Below, in pieces: positions 12,701 to 29,135 of a DNA stretch of 64,000 bases (position 1 is its first letter; the number at the start of each line of letters is the position of its first letter). Made by a program: the position numbers and the translations under genes. This DNA is from Nemertoderma westbladi (Eukaryota; Xenacoelomorpha; Nemertodermatida; Nemertodermatidae). The stretch spans positions 35,871 through 99,870 of the forward strand of contig JAUCBJ010001096.1 in the NCBI GenBank assembly GCA_032718475.1, in the 5' to 3' direction. A model generated the notes under the pieces. That model worked only from the letters and a program-made list of their open reading frames with translations, did no database searches and had not been told where the DNA came from.

Positions 12701-12815
12701 TTTCGACTTTCCACCACCATCATCATCCCTATCCAGAGTATTTGATAACCTCGGAACCCGATCCGCATCAATGTGCCATAAAATTATTAAAGTATTAGAG
12801 CCCGCACAAGTGTAA
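9756..12815 (+). pseudogene. LINE ORF2: endonuclease + reverse transcriptase, one amber stop
   Basis: A single frame of 1,020 codons is interrupted only by TAG at 11442-11444. Residues 1 to about 250 form an AP-like endonuclease (CCNINGIGG, VTELKTQ, IFGDFNAR, QVDWVIC). The reverse transcriptase follows, with SKSAGIDGLPPGIL, LPVNYRGISV, then after the stop FIDYEKAYDKVDR, GVGQGKPSSCPLF and the catalytic LLMDDT. A C-terminal Cys/His cluster (CLCGSTQSDHHIFFVC) lies near the end. The enzyme would nick target DNA and copy its own RNA there. With one stop and no frameshift it is a young copy. The stop could be a sequencing error or a recent mutation. The ORF1 tail lies just upstream and a (AACT)n tail follows. 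The clade is uncertain. Confidence 0.88.
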
Positions 12816-13154
12816 ATTAATAACAAGGAAGGGATTAAAATAACCGTAAATTAATAAGAAATCAAATAATTAAGTATACATCTCATTAAGTTTAGCCCAT
12901 TTCACGAACACGAACAAAAACGAGCGTTATGTACATATTGAATTTTTTTTTTTTTTTTTTTCGCATTTTTGCATTACGAAGCGGCGTATAATTGGACTTA
13001 ATTTTAAGTGTGTATTGGTGGAGGGTATTATTGCATTAAACGTATGTAGCCAATGTATCAATGTGTGTGTCTCTATTGGTGAAGGGTTTGAATTACATGC
13101 GAGTTTCCATCTCAAAAATTATGTCAATAAACAACTAACTAACTAACTAACTAC
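12816..13154 (+). mobile_element. 3' UTR and (AACT)n tail of the LINE
   Basis: This is an AT-rich non-coding segment after ORF2 with a 20-base T run near 12941-12960. It ends with AATAAACAACTAACTAACTA. A short tandem tail in place of a poly-A tail is typical of several LINE clades and marks the 3' end of the insertion at about 13154. Confidence 0.75.
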
Positions 13155-13330
13155 AGGCTATCCAACATTTATCCAATTTTTGCACAGGCTATCCAACAGT
13201 TAATCCAATTTTTGCACTGGCTATCCAACAGTTATCCAATCTGTGCACTGGCTATCCAACAGTTATCCAATCTGTGCACAGGCTATCCAACAGTTATCCA
13301 ATTTTTGTACAGGCTATCCAACAATTATCG
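13154..13330 (+). repeat. 31-bp tandem array, left arm of inverted structure
   Basis: About 5.6 copies of a 31-bp unit (GGCTATCCAACAGTTATCCA plus ATTTTTGCACA). The same unit occurs in opposite orientation at 15080-15436. About 20 bp of flanking sequence inside the array is also shared in inverted form, with about 3 mismatches. The left edge abuts the LINE tail with no spacer. Confidence 0.95.
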
Positions 13331-13399
13331 AATATGAATTTAAAATGGCGAAAAAAGGTTTTGAAACGGTACCACGTACTGATATCAGGATATGCAGGA

Positions 13400-14735
13400 T
13401 ATGACCCTTTTCCAGTGATCACCGCCTTATTGTGGCCAAGGTAAGACTTAGTCTGCGTGCTAGCAGAACAACGAAATCTGCCTTGCCGCGGCATGACTGG
13501 TCCTCTCTGTTGCAACAGTCAAGTGTGAGATCCGGCTTCACACTATAGCTGAGCAACAGGTATGAGGTTCTTGCCTCTGAGGCAGCAGATCATTGTGAGG
13601 GCTATACTGCTTTCACAGAAGCAGTAAGTTAGCAGCTGCAGAAACAGTTCCTGTATACCTTCTTCAAGGCCTTTGATTCAGTCTCTTGCTCACGTATGTT
13701 CAGCATACTTTCATTATATGGGATTCCTGATGAAATTATTGCAGCAATCAGATCAGTATACGATGGTTCGACAACATTTGTGTCTACTGTTGACGGTGAC
13801 ACAGAACCATTTGAAATGTTATCGGGCGTCCTCCAGGGAGACACACTTGCACCATTCTTCTTCATAATTGTGATTGACTATGTTCTACTCATGTCCTTAG
13901 ATCATCATAATGATAATGGGGTGATAATAACTCCAACTACTGGCTCCAGCACTTTGCTGATGACTTAGGAATTACTCTCAGAATCACTAGAAGGAGCCCA
14001 ACGGCTCCTCGGCTCATTAGAACATTCCGCTTCTAGTGTTGGTCTTTTTATTAACTCCAGAAAGACCAAAATTTTGACAGTTAACTTTGAAAGTCCTCAG
14101 CAAGTCTCTGATCGGATGAGCATAAGCTCAAAAGATGGTATGCTTGAGCATGTGGACGACTTCTGTTACCTGGGATCATGGATCCAGAAGTCAGGTGAGG
14201 ACCTTCGAATACGTAAGGGAAAGGCATGGCCAGCCTTGAATAGGCTTTCCAGCATTTCGAAGTCACCGAGAATTAATCAGAAACTTAAGGTCCGATTATT
14301 TAGAGCAGCAGTAGTTCCAGTACTCCTCTATGTGAGTCCATGCTGGTCTCTAAGTGCTGAGGACACCAAATCTCTGGATGGCACATTCACAAGAATGCTA
14401 CGCCGGGTTCATTGTGTCAAGTACAATGCACACATCTCCAACCAGACACTATATAACATTGGAGGTGTCTCATTGGTTCTCCCAAGCTTGACACTAGAAC
14501 AAAATCGCCTCCGCTTTGTAGGGCATTGCTTTCGCCGTGAGGACCAGCCAGTGCATAATCTTGTACTTTGGCAGCCTCATGGAGTGAATAAGCATGGTGG
14601 ACAGCCCATGACTTTCTTGAGACGCATCTTAAATGACACTGGCCTTGAAGATGCGGATGATCTAGCAAATGTCATGGGTGATAGGGAGTTGTGGCGGCGC
14701 AATTTTGTCGACAAGCCGGCACAGCATTCTTAATA
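13400..14735 (+). pseudogene. LINE-X pol remnant (endonuclease end, RT, C-terminal domain)
   Basis: The order is conserved but the frame is broken. The end of the endonuclease lies near 13415-13510 (SDHRLIVAKVRLSLRA). RT follows from about 13620 with KAFDSVS, LYGIPDEIIAAI, GVLQGDTLAPFFFIIVID and FADD around 13955-13970. From 14074 a 219-codon frame covers the thumb and tail (YLGSWIQKSGEDLRIRKGKA, LLYVSPCWSLSAEDTK, RLRFVGHCFRREDQPVHNL, ending in a WRR motif). At least two frameshifts and several stops prevent a functional product. The same family occurs at 9326 and 45100. Here it occupies the loop between the inverted 31-bp arrays. Confidence 0.85.
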
Positions 14736-15079
14736 ATGCAGCTGCAATGCAGCATGCCGATCCTAGTAGATGAGCCAATAGAGAGAAGGTCCAGTCCAGT
14801 CGCTCAGTGAACTGTAGAGCTTCGAAAGAACAATGCCACTAACTACTGCAAGGCGGGATTAATTTCTTAAATTATGAGGATTAATTAGGCCTAATTAATT
14901 AAAAATCGGTGAGCCCATAAAGACAATACTATAACAAAGGATGCTATCCTGATCTCAGTTTAGCCATAGTATATGGTACTGGTACAACTATGAAATTATT
15001 TCAAGGAGACCTACTCTTAATAAATGTAAAATTGAAATCCCAGACAGCCGTGAGACCTTTGCCTTTTTAAATACATTTT
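14736..15079. other. LINE-X 3' flank and spacer, no gene seen
   Basis: Sequence after the LINE-X stop, which may include its 3' UTR. Then comes AT-rich DNA whose last 20 bases (15060-15079) mirror the inner flank of the left 31-bp array. Confidence 0.5.
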
Positions 15080-15436
15080 CGATAATTGTTGGATAGCCTC
15101 TGCAAAAATTGGATAACTGTTGGATAGCCTGTGCAAAAATTGGATAACTGTTGGATAGCCTGTGCAAAAATTGGATAACTGTTGGATAGCCTGTGCAAAA
15201 ATTGGATAACTGTTGGATAGCCAGTGCAAAGATTGGATAACTGTTGGATAGCCTGTGCAAAAATTGGATAACTGTTGGATAGCCTGTGCAAAAATTGGAT
15301 AACTGTTGGATAGCCTGTGCAAAAATTGGATAACTGTTGGATAGCCTGTGAAAAGATTGGATAACTGTTGGATAGCCTGTGCAAAATTTGGAAAACTGTT
15401 GCGTTGGATAGCCTCTGCAAAGATTGGATAACTGTT
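15080..15436 (-). repeat. 31-bp tandem array, right arm (inverted)
   Basis: About 11.5 copies of the 31-bp unit of 13154-13330, on the opposite strand. Copy number differs between the arms (about 5.6 against 11.5). The reading frames on the minus strand are repeat artefacts. The outer border is GATTGGATAACTGTTAATAA, which also forms the left end of duplication copy B at about 25491. Confidence 0.95.
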
Positions 15437-15576
15437 AATAACGGGTAACAACTGTCAGTAAATATTACTATCCTTATTTTTTATTATATTTGGTATCTTT
15501 TTTATTATAAAATTATTATTTTGTAACATATTTCCTCTCTCATTATTTCTTTCAAATCGCCGAAGTCGTAGAATAT

Positions 15577-15960
15577 TAGGGATTTTCTCCTATCGGGGAC
15601 TCAACATGAATCTACCATATTGTTACTATTTCCCTGCCATTCATGCCAAAGAGGAAGTTACATTTGGCCCCAGAATTTAATATAAAACTTGGCAAACAAA
15701 AGTTCATCTATAATATATTTTATAGCTTCCGTGTTTATTGTTTATATTACTTGTTGTATTTTGGTTGAAATATTTTGTTATAACATTTAAAAATAAAGTA
15801 TTTTTATTTTATTAGTGAAACATATAATGGGTATACTATTGTACTGACTACTTCGGCCCTTAAATCAAATCTGTTGTCCACAAGGCAGCTTTCACATTTC
15901 AGCTTAAATATATCCATAACATCCACTTTTTATCGTACAATCTCAGCATTGACATTTAAT
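15577..15960 (+). repeat. R repeat, first copy in duplication A
   Basis: This segment starts at TATTAGGGATTTTCTC and contains CTGCCATTCATGCCAAAGAG and AAACTTGGCAAACAAA. Related copies lie at 17571-17868, 25643-26035 and 28901-29135. It encodes nothing recognisable. The direct, end-flanking placement resembles the direct repeats of a non-autonomous element. Confidence 0.7.
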
Positions 15961-16658
15961 CACAGAAATACCACAGAATTCACCCAATATAGTAAGTAGT
16001 AAGATGTCTATTCAGCAGTTCATCTCTATATGTTACTACAAGTCAGCCATGGATTGGATATGTATGTATTTATTGACTATTAGTAGATTATATAGAGATT
16101 CTGAATAAATACGTAAGATAATAATGATATGTTAAGTAATTTAGTTTACATAATAATTAATTAGTCCAAAGAAAATACAGCGTATGAAGTTGATCATATA
16201 AAAACAGGTAAATTGAGAATTAAGTAATAACAACGAAAGACAAAAGCAAAGCAAAAATCACCAAATTTTCATTACCATCAAGACAAGACCCCTGTACCTC
16301 AACCACCCCGTTGTACTAATTGGCTAACTGATACAACTTACACGCCATGCTGTCATTGATTGATTAATAATTATTGTTATATCGTAAATTGAAACAATTA
16401 TTCACAAAAAGAGTGGCGGCCCTCGAAACAAACAGCAATGCTATTAAAATTCTGCTGTCAATTGTTGGTTAATAATTAATATTATATCGTTAATAATAAG
16501 TATTATTGGATTATAGAGTTTGAGTTTATATATTAAATATCTTTTACATATAATTTTATATTGATTAAAAAGGTTTGCAGTTACTTCTAAGTTAAGTTGT
16601 AGGGGGAAGTTAAAATGTCGTGAGGATATTTAATCTGTAAGTGTTAGTCTCAATAACA
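15961..16658. other. AT-rich DNA upstream of truncated exon, no gene seen
   Basis: This contains the empty target site ATGTATTTATTGAC at 16064-16077, which in copy B flanks a LINE insertion. The remainder is AT-rich and may include the 5' flank of the duplicated exon. Confidence 0.5.
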
Positions 16659-16823
16659 ATGAAATCATTACTGATATTACTGATACTAACTGATGTTATT
16701 TTGGGGTTCATCATGTATAATGGATATAAACTAGTCGAACCAGATGGATCTAAATTTACTAGAGAATGTTTATTTAAAGAAGAAAGAAATAGTATTAGAG
16801 TACAAGTTGATTTTATTATATAA
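16659..16823 (+). pseudogene. Truncated signal-peptide exon, copy A
   Basis: 54 codons match the start of the intact exon at 33664: a hydrophobic signal peptide followed by MYNGYKLVEPDG and FTRECL. The match ends within VDF; the intact exon goes on with LINQQSE, while here a TAA stop and a LINE RT fragment follow. About four residues differ in the shared mature part. It could at most make a short secreted peptide. More likely it is a broken duplicate of the first exon. Confidence 0.8.
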
Positions 16824-17070
16824 AATTCCTGCTGTGTTTCTACGCAATCTTTGTACCTGGTTAGCCTCGTCGCTGTCAAAATATTTTCAGCAGTCTTTTG
16901 ACCTCGGTATTGTCCCGGCTGCTTATTGGCGGCTTGCCCATGTGATCCCATTGTATAAAAACAAAGGTTCACGATCACTGTTGCCAGTAACTATCGGCCT
17001 ATATCACTGACGTCCCTTCTAGTAAAACTGATGGAGACGGTTATCAGAAATGAAATTTCCAATTAGGATT
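16824..17070 (+). pseudogene. LINE reverse transcriptase fragment, copy A
   Basis: The frames read as the front of a LINE RT: FLRNLCTWLASSLSKYFQQS, GIVPAAYWRLAHVIPLYKNK, then after a small frame change NYRPISLTSLLVKLMETVIR. The fragment is joined directly to the truncated signal-peptide exon, and the same junction is present in copy B, so the join predates the duplication. It is too short and shifted to be active. Confidence 0.75.
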
Positions 17071-17570
17071 TATACGGCTGGGATAGAGTGACTGAGTAAA
17101 CACAACCTTTCTAAACTTGGAAAGTAAAATACTTCTGTGCAGTTGGGCCTATCCCTTCAATAGCATTACTTGGCTATCTTTATTCATTTTGCATTAGCAC
17201 CAGCTGGCGCTCTTATCATTACGTCTAATGGGGGTGTTATTTGTTTTAAGTCTATTTTTCAATCCGTTTAGGCTGAAACCAGACAAGTCTCTAACATAGC
17301 ATGTTGCATCTTACGGAGTCGCAGAGTAGTCTACAGTTCCCCAGTCTACCGATAGAGGGCTAAATTTCTGAAAGTGACCACGTCCTCCAACTTTGTTATT
17401 TACACTCAGTTTAAGCTGAATTCTGAAACTTGACAGTTATCTCCTGCGGTGTTTTGTTATGGTTTGCACCTGTTCTGTATGCAGTTCTCCAATCTGCCAC
17501 ACATTTCTTCACATATTCACTTACCATCTACACATGCACTAGAAAGCTACTACTACTTTCTAATTGTTAA

Positions 17571-21756
<4,186 letters not shown>

Positions 21757-24700
21757 TCAATAACCAATACCAATATCCAATATCAATAACCAATAATCAA
21801 TTTCAATAACCAATATAAATAACCAATATCGATACCAATAACCATTATCAATAACCAATAATCAATATCAATAACCAATATAAATAACCAATATCGATAC
21901 CAATAACAGATATCAATAACCAATATCAATAACCTTTTTAATATCTATACCAATATCAATAAACTATTTAATATCGATACCAATATCAATAACCAATATC
22001 TATACCAATAACCAATATCAATAACCAATAATCAATAACCAATATCAATAACCAATATCAATAACCAATAACCAATATCAATAACCAATATCGATACCAA
22101 TAACCAATATCAATAACCAATATCCAATAACCAATATCAATAACCAATATCAATAACCAATATCGATACCAATAACCAATATCAATAACCAATAATCAAT
22201 AACCTATAATCAATATCAACCAATATAAATAACAAATTTTGACACCAATAACCAATATCAATAACCAATATCCAATAACCAATATCAATAACCAATATCG
22301 ATACCAATAAACAATATCAATAACCAATAACCAATATCAATAACCAATATCGATACCAATAACCAATATCAATAACCAATAACCAATATCAATAACCATT
22401 ATCTATAACCAATATCGATACCAATAACCAATATCAATAACCAATAACCAATATCAACAACCAATAACCAATATCAATAACCATTATCAATAACCAATAT
22501 CGATACTAATAACCAATCATCCAATAACCAATATCAATAACCAATATCGATACCAATAACCAATATCAATAACCAATAACCAATATCAATAACCAAAAAG
22601 CAATAACCAATATCAATAACCATTATCAATAACCAATATCGATACCAATAACCAATATTAATAACCAATAACCAATATCAATAACCAATATCGATACCAA
22701 TAACCAATATCAATAACCAATAACCAATATCAATAACCAATAACCTATAACCAATATCAATAACCATTATCAATAACCAATATCGATACCAATAACCAAT
22801 ATTAATAACCAATAACCAATATCAATAACCAATATCGATACCAATAACCAATATCAATAACCAATAACCAATATCAATAACCAATAACCAATATCAATAA
22901 CCATTATCAATAACCAATATCGATACCAATAAACAATATCAATAACCAATATCAATAACCAATATCGATACCAATAACCAATATCAATAACCAATAACCA
23001 ATATCAATAACCATTATCTATAACCAATATCGATACCAATAACCAATATCAATAACCAATAACCAATATCAATAACCAATAACCAATATCAATAACCATT
23101 ATCAATAACCAATATCGATACTAATAACCAATATCAATAACCAATAACCAATATCAATAACCAATATCGATACCAATAACCAATATCAGTAACCAATAAC
23201 CAATATCAATAACCAATAAGCAATAACCAATATCAATAACCATTATCAATAACCAATATCGATACCAATAACCAATATTAATAACCAATAACCAATATCA
23301 ATAACCAATATCGATACCAATAACCAATATCAATAACCAATAACCAATATCAATAACCAATAACCAATAACCAATATCAATAACCATTATCAATAACCAA
23401 TATCGATACCAATAACCAATATTAATAACCAATAACCAATATCAATAACCAATATCGATACCAATAACCAATATCAATAACCAATAACCAATATCAATAA
23501 CCAATATCCAATAACCAATATCAATAACCAATATCAATAACCAATATCGATACCAATAACCAATATCAATAACCAATAATCAATAACCTATAATCAATAT
23601 CAATAACCAATATAAATAACCAATTTTGACACCAATAACCAATATCAATAACCAATATCCAATAACCAATATCAATAACCAATATCGATACCAATAACCA
23701 ATATCAATAACCAATAACCAATATCAATAACCAATATCAATAACCAATAGCAATAAACAATATCGATACCAATAACCAATATCAATAACCAATATCGATA
23801 CCAATAACCAATATCAATAACCAATAACCAATATTAATAACCAATATCGATACCAATAACCAATATCAATAACCACTAACCAATAACCAATATCAATAAC
23901 CAATATCAATAACCAATATCGATACCAATAACCAATATCAATAACCAATAACCAATATCAATAACCAATATTAATAACCAATATCAATAACCAATATCAA
24001 TAACCAATATCAATAACCAATATCAATAACCAATATCGATTCCAATATCAATAACCAATATCAATAACCAATATCAATAACCAATATCAATAACCAATAT
24101 CAATAACCAATATCAATAACCAATATCGATACCAATAACCAATATCAATAACCACTAACCAATAACCAATATCAATAACCAATATCAATAACCAATATCG
24201 ATATCAATAACCAATATCAATAACCAATAACCAATAACCAATATCAATAACCATTATCAATAACCAATATCGATACCAATAAACAATATCAATAACCAAT
24301 AACCAATATCAATAACCAATATCGATACCAATAACCAATATCAATAACCAATAACCAATATCAATAACCATTATCTATAACCAATATCGATACCAATAAC
24401 CAATATCAATAACCAATAACCAATATCAATAACCAATAACCAATATCAATAACCATTATCAATAACCAATATCGATACTAATAACCAATATCAATAACCA
24501 ATAACCAATATCAATAACCAATATCGATACCAATAACCAATATCAATAACCAATAACCAATATCAATAACCAATAACCAATATCAATAACCATTATCAAT
24601 AACCAATATCGATACCAATAACCAATATTAATAACCAATAACCAATATCAATAACCAATATCGATACCAATAACCAATATCAATAACCAATATCAATAAC

Positions 24701-25035
24701 CAATAACCAATAACCAATATCAATAACCATTATCAATAACCAATATCGATACCAATAACCAATATTAATAACCAATAACCAATATCAATAACCAATATCG
24801 ATACCAATAACCAATATCAATAACCAATAACCAATATCAATAACATTATCAATAACCAATATCGATACCAATAAACAATATCAATAACCAATAACCAATA
24901 TCAATAACCAATATCAATAACCAATATCGATTCCAATATCAATAACCAATATCGATGACAATTACAATAACCAATATCGATGCCAATATCAATAATCAAT
25001 ATCGATATCAATTTACCGATACCGATACCAGTATC
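21757..25035. repeat. CCAAT-rich AT satellite, 3.3 kb
   Basis: The array consists of AACCAATATCAAT (13 bp), AACCAAT (7 bp) and ATCGATACCAAT variants, arranged in recurring blocks of roughly 100-150 bp. The plus strand has almost no G except in ATCGAT. It starts immediately after the last GTACC unit, with no unique DNA between. It degrades at the right end into GATACCGATACC around 25015-25035. Several hundred CCAAT pentamers occur in one orientation. Confidence 0.95.
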
Positions 25036-25490
25036 ATTTCACCAGCATTTTACATAATGATACATGGCATTTAGCCGCAATGCATAGGCCTATAACAAAT
25101 ACTTACCATACATACCCCTCCTGCCCCGTTTGATCCATTGTATCAACTATGTTATTATAACTATAATTTCAAATAAGGTTATTCTCTATCGTTTTAATGA
25201 GTACTTAATATGAATAAAAAGATAAAATTACGCTAATTCTAATGAACTTAAAATCAGCCAATTTCATCCACCTCAACCAAAGTTACAGGCCGACAAAGTT
25301 TTCATTATTTTCAGAGTACACTAGTGGTTTCTAAGCCACGCTCAGTCATTAATCATGATGTCATTTTAGTAACGAAGAACTCTCATTCGTTCAAACACTA
25401 CCATTAGTTCAATGGTGGGGAGAAAGTTAGTATTTAAAATGCAAAATAAACATAGAAAACTTGATCCTCAAGAGTAGCTAAAAAAAAAAA
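25036..25490. other. Unique AT-rich DNA, no gene seen
   Basis: Spacer between the satellite and duplication copy B. It ends with AAAAAAAAAA directly before the duplication border. Confidence 0.6.
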
Positions 25491-25642
25491 GATTGGATAA
25501 CTGTTAATAACCGGTAACAACTGTCAGTAAATATTACTATCCTTATTTTTTATTATATTTGGTATCTTTTATATTTGAAAATTATTATTTTGTAACATAT
25601 TTTCTCTCTCATTATTTCTTTCAAATCGCCGAAGTCGTAGAA

Positions 25643-26035
25643 TATTGGGGATTTTCTCCAATCGGGGACTCAACATAAATTTACCATATTGTTACTACTG
25701 TATTTCCCTGCCTTTCATGCCAAAGAGGAAGTTACATTTGGTCCCAGAATTTAATATAAAACTTGGCAAACAAACGTTTAACTATAATATATTTTATAGC
25801 TTCCGTGTTTATTGTTTATATTACTTGTTGTATTTTGGTTGAAATATTTTGTTATAACATTTAAAAATAAAGTATTTTTATTTTATTATTGAAACATATA
25901 ATGGGTATACTAATGTACTGACTACTTCGGCCCTTAAATCAAATCTGTTGTCCACAAGGCAACTTTCACATTTCAGCTTAAATATATCCATAACATCCAC
26001 TTTTTATCGTACAATCTCAGCATTGACATTTAATC
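25643..26035 (+). repeat. R repeat, first copy in duplication B
   Basis: Near-identical counterpart of 15577-15960, with scattered substitutions and a small insertion (GTTACTACTGTATTTCCCTG). Confidence 0.7.
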
Positions 26036-26164
26036 ACAGAAATACCACAGAATTCACCCAATATAGTAAGTAATAGGATATGTTTCTATTAGAAAGCTTC
26101 TATTCATCAGTTCATCTCTATATGTTACTACAAGTCAGCCATGGATATGTATGTATTTATTGAC

Positions 26165-26986
26165 CCAATATAATGAAATTGTAAAAAAGGCGGCCTCGTT
26201 ATACAGCGCCATAACGAACTACGGGACGTGGTTGGAGACCTCTCGGCTATGGCTTTCGGACCTCGAAACGTAGTCTGCGAGCCGGTTGTCCGCGAGCAGC
26301 AGGGAGTGGAGGGTGCCGCAGGTCTTCGGTGCGATGTGGGGATACAGGGTGCGCTAAACCCACAGACCCAGGCGTTGATAGACATTCGGGTTATCAACCT
26401 TGACGCCGAGTCCTATGTGGGACGCACCCCAATGTCTATCCTCGAGTCGGCCGAAGACCAAAAGAAGCGGCTGTACGTGGAAGCAGTGACGGCACGACGG
26501 GGCGACTTCTCCCCGTTTGTTGCGTCCTGTGACGGCGTACTCACTCCGCAGGCAGTCCTGCGGAGCCTCCTCCTCCTCCGTATCTTGGCTGATAGGCTGC
26601 ACCGATCCTGGGGGCGACCTTTCAGCACCACGATGGGCTGGGTCCGTACTCGCGTCCAGTTCGCGATAATACGCGGGGCCTCCCATTGTCTACGGGGCTC
26701 GCGGGTGAAGTGGAGAAGTGGGCAGGGGTTTGAGGACGGTGCTGGGCTGCCAAGCAGTATTTAGAACAGCTTTGGAGCCATGGCAGTACTGCTATCTTTA
26801 GACAATCAATATTAATGTTAATATCTCTTTTACTTAACGTTTGTATCTCTTTGCGTTAATGTGACTTGATTTCTTAACTAAATGCTAGTAATGTGCAGCT
26901 TCAAAATGTCTAATATTATTAATAAAACTGTTAATAAAGGGGTCACTGTATAAGCGATAGAGGACAAGTAAACGACGTAAAAAAAA
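26165..26986 (+). mobile_element. 5'-truncated LINE insertion with 14-bp target duplication
   Basis: ATGTATTTATTGAC is present on both sides (26151-26164 and 26987-27000). A short poly-A (26979-26987) lies at the right end, and the same site in copy A is unoccupied (16064-16077). A frame at 26228-26764 encodes the C-terminal tail of a LINE polyprotein: LNPQTQALIDIRVINLDAES, then FSPFVASCDGVLTPQAV, and MGWVRTRVQFAIIRGASHCL. GC content is clearly higher than in the surroundings. It is one of the best-defined retroposition events in the window. It was gained by copy B after the A/B duplication. Confidence 0.92.
26228..26764 (+). pseudogene. LINE C-terminal polyprotein fragment
   Basis: 178 open codons lack any endonuclease or RT motif. 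They resemble the conserved tail found after the RT in some invertebrate LINEs (a VxxxDGxL motif and MGWVRxRxxFAILR). The apparent start is internal. Because only the 3' end was copied, the fragment is not autonomous. Confidence 0.7.
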
Positions 26987-27000
26987 ATGTATTTATTGAC

Positions 27001-27845
27001 TATTAGTAGATTATATAGAGATTGTGAATAAATACGTAAGATAATAATGATATGTTAATAATTTAGTTTACATAATAATTAATTAGTCCAAAGAAAATAC
27101 AGCGTATGAAGTTGATCATATAAAAACAGGTAAATTGAGAATTAAGTAATAACAACGAAAGACAATGAATTTAAAAGCGGGAGGGAGTCAGGCAATGTAA
27201 TTTAACATATATATTTGATACATATAGCCGTAGCATTAACAATATATAGGACTCTATAAAGACAACCAGTCCCTCGAAACAGTAATGTTATCAAAAAGCG
27301 AAATAACTAATAAAGTTCACTATTTAAATAGATAAATTTTTATTCGAAAATAGAAATTTAATGTCTATGTAGGTAGAAAAGGATGTACAAATTGTAGAAC
27401 TTTATACCACGTTCGTACTTTATACCACGTTCGTAATGAAAACAAAATTTATTTTCATTACCATCAGGACAAGACCCCTGTACCTCAACCACCCCGTTGT
27501 ACTAATTGGCTAACTGATACAACTTACACGCCATGCTGTCATTCATTGATTAATAATTATTGTTATATCGTACATTGAAACAATTATTCACAAAAATAGT
27601 GGCGGCCCTCGAAACAAACAGCAATGCTATTAAAATTCTGCTGTCAATTGTTGGTTAATACTTAATATTATATTGTTAATAATAAGTATTATTGGATTAT
27701 AGAGTTTGAGTTTATATATTAAATATCTTTTATATATAATTTTATATTGATTAAAAAAGGTTTGCTGTTACTTCTAAGTTAAGTTGTAGGGGGAAGTTAA
27801 AATGTCGTGAGGATATTTAATCTGTAAGTGTTAGTCTCAATAACA
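27001..27845. other. AT-rich DNA in copy B, no gene seen
   Basis: Resumes the copy A alignment after the LINE. It includes the extra segment 27170-27450 with a tandem TTTATACCACGTTCGTA pair near 27402-27437. Confidence 0.5.
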
Positions 27846-28007
27846 ATGAAATCATTACTGATATTACTGATACTAACTGATGTTATTATGGGGTTCAAGT
27901 ATAATGGATATCAACTAGTCGAACCAGATGGATCTAAATTTACTAGAGAATGTTTATTTAAAGAAGAAAGAAACAGTATTAGAGTAAAAGTTGATTTTAT
28001 TATATAA
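27846..28007 (+). pseudogene. Truncated signal-peptide exon, copy B
   Basis: 53 codons, the same truncation point as copy A. A 3-base deletion turns FIMYNG into FKYNG, and one Leu is now Met at the end of the hydrophobic core. The stop and the RT fragment follow as in copy A. The short reading frame is still open after the duplication, but truncation makes a normal product unlikely. Confidence 0.8.
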
Positions 28008-28255
28008 AATTCCTGCTGTGTTTCTACGCAATCTTTGTACCTGGTTAGCCTCGTCGCTGTCAAAATAATTTCAGCAGTCTTTTGACCTCGGTATTGTCCC
28101 GGCTGCTTATTGGCGGCTTGCCCATGTGATCCCATTGTATAAAAACAAAGGTTCACGATCTGTTGCCAGTAACTATCGGCCTATATCACTGACGTCCCTT
28201 CTAGTAAAACTCATGGAGACGGTTATTAGAAATGAAATTTCCAATTAGGATTTAT
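28008..28255 (+). pseudogene. LINE reverse transcriptase fragment, copy B
   Basis: The same fragment as at 16824-17070, with a 2-base deletion in the region of TTCACGATC. The junction with the truncated exon is identical in both copies. Confidence 0.75.
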
Positions 28256-28900
28256 GCGGCTGGGATAGAGTGACTGAGTAAACACAACCTTTCTAAACTT
28301 GGAAAGTATAATACTTCTGTGCAGTTTGGGCCTATCCCTTCAATAGCATTACTTGGCCATCTTTATCCATTTTGCATTAGCACCAGCTGGCGCTGCTCTT
28401 ATCATTACGTCTAATGGGGGTGTTATTAGTTTTAATTCTATTTTTCAATCCGTTTAGGCTGAAACCAGACAAGTCTCTAACATAGCATATGTTACATCTT
28501 ACGGAGTAGTCTACAGTTCTCCAGTCTACCGCTAGATTTATATAGAGATATATGAATTTAATCTCTGAAAGTGACCACCTTATCCAACATTGTTATTTAC
28601 AATCCTCTTAGGTTTATAACTTGATAGGTATCTACTACAGACGTAGGCTGTATCTTTACGGAATCGTATGCATTCCCCAGTCTACCGCTAGAGGGCTAAA
28701 TTTCTGAAAGTGACCACGTCCTCCAACTTTCTTATGTTCTGTTACTGTTCTGTATGCAGTTCTCCAATCTGCCACACATTTCTTCACATATTCACTTACC
28801 ATCTGAACATGCACTAGAAAGCTACAACTACTTTATAATTGTTAAAAATATTTCCCTGCCATACTATTAGGGATTTAAGATAGGGATTAGGGATTTTTTT

Positions 28901-29135
28901 CATATTAGGGATTTTCTCCAATCGGGGACTCAAACATAAATCTACCATATTGTTACTATTTCCCTGCCATTCATGCCAAAAAGGAAGTTACATTTGGCCC
29001 CAGAATTTAAAATAAAACTTGGCAAACAAACGTTCATATATAACAATATTTTCTAGTATCCGTGTTTACTGTTTATATAGATATTTGTTGAATTTTGATT
29101 AATTGATCGCACAACCAGAGCATTGAAATTTAATA
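28901..29135 (+). repeat. R repeat, second copy in duplication B
   Basis: Contains the 5' part (TATTAGGGATTTTCTC) that the second R of copy A lacks, then CTGCCATTCATGCCAAAAAG. It is truncated compared with 17571-17868. Confidence 0.65.

Noticed and set aside
13154-15436. CRISPR-like array
   Set aside because: Units are contiguous with no unique spacers, and the genome is eukaryotic.
16641-16658. Upstream start for the truncated signal-peptide exon
   Set aside because: The extra residues have no ATG, and the ATG at 16659 matches the start of the intact exon.
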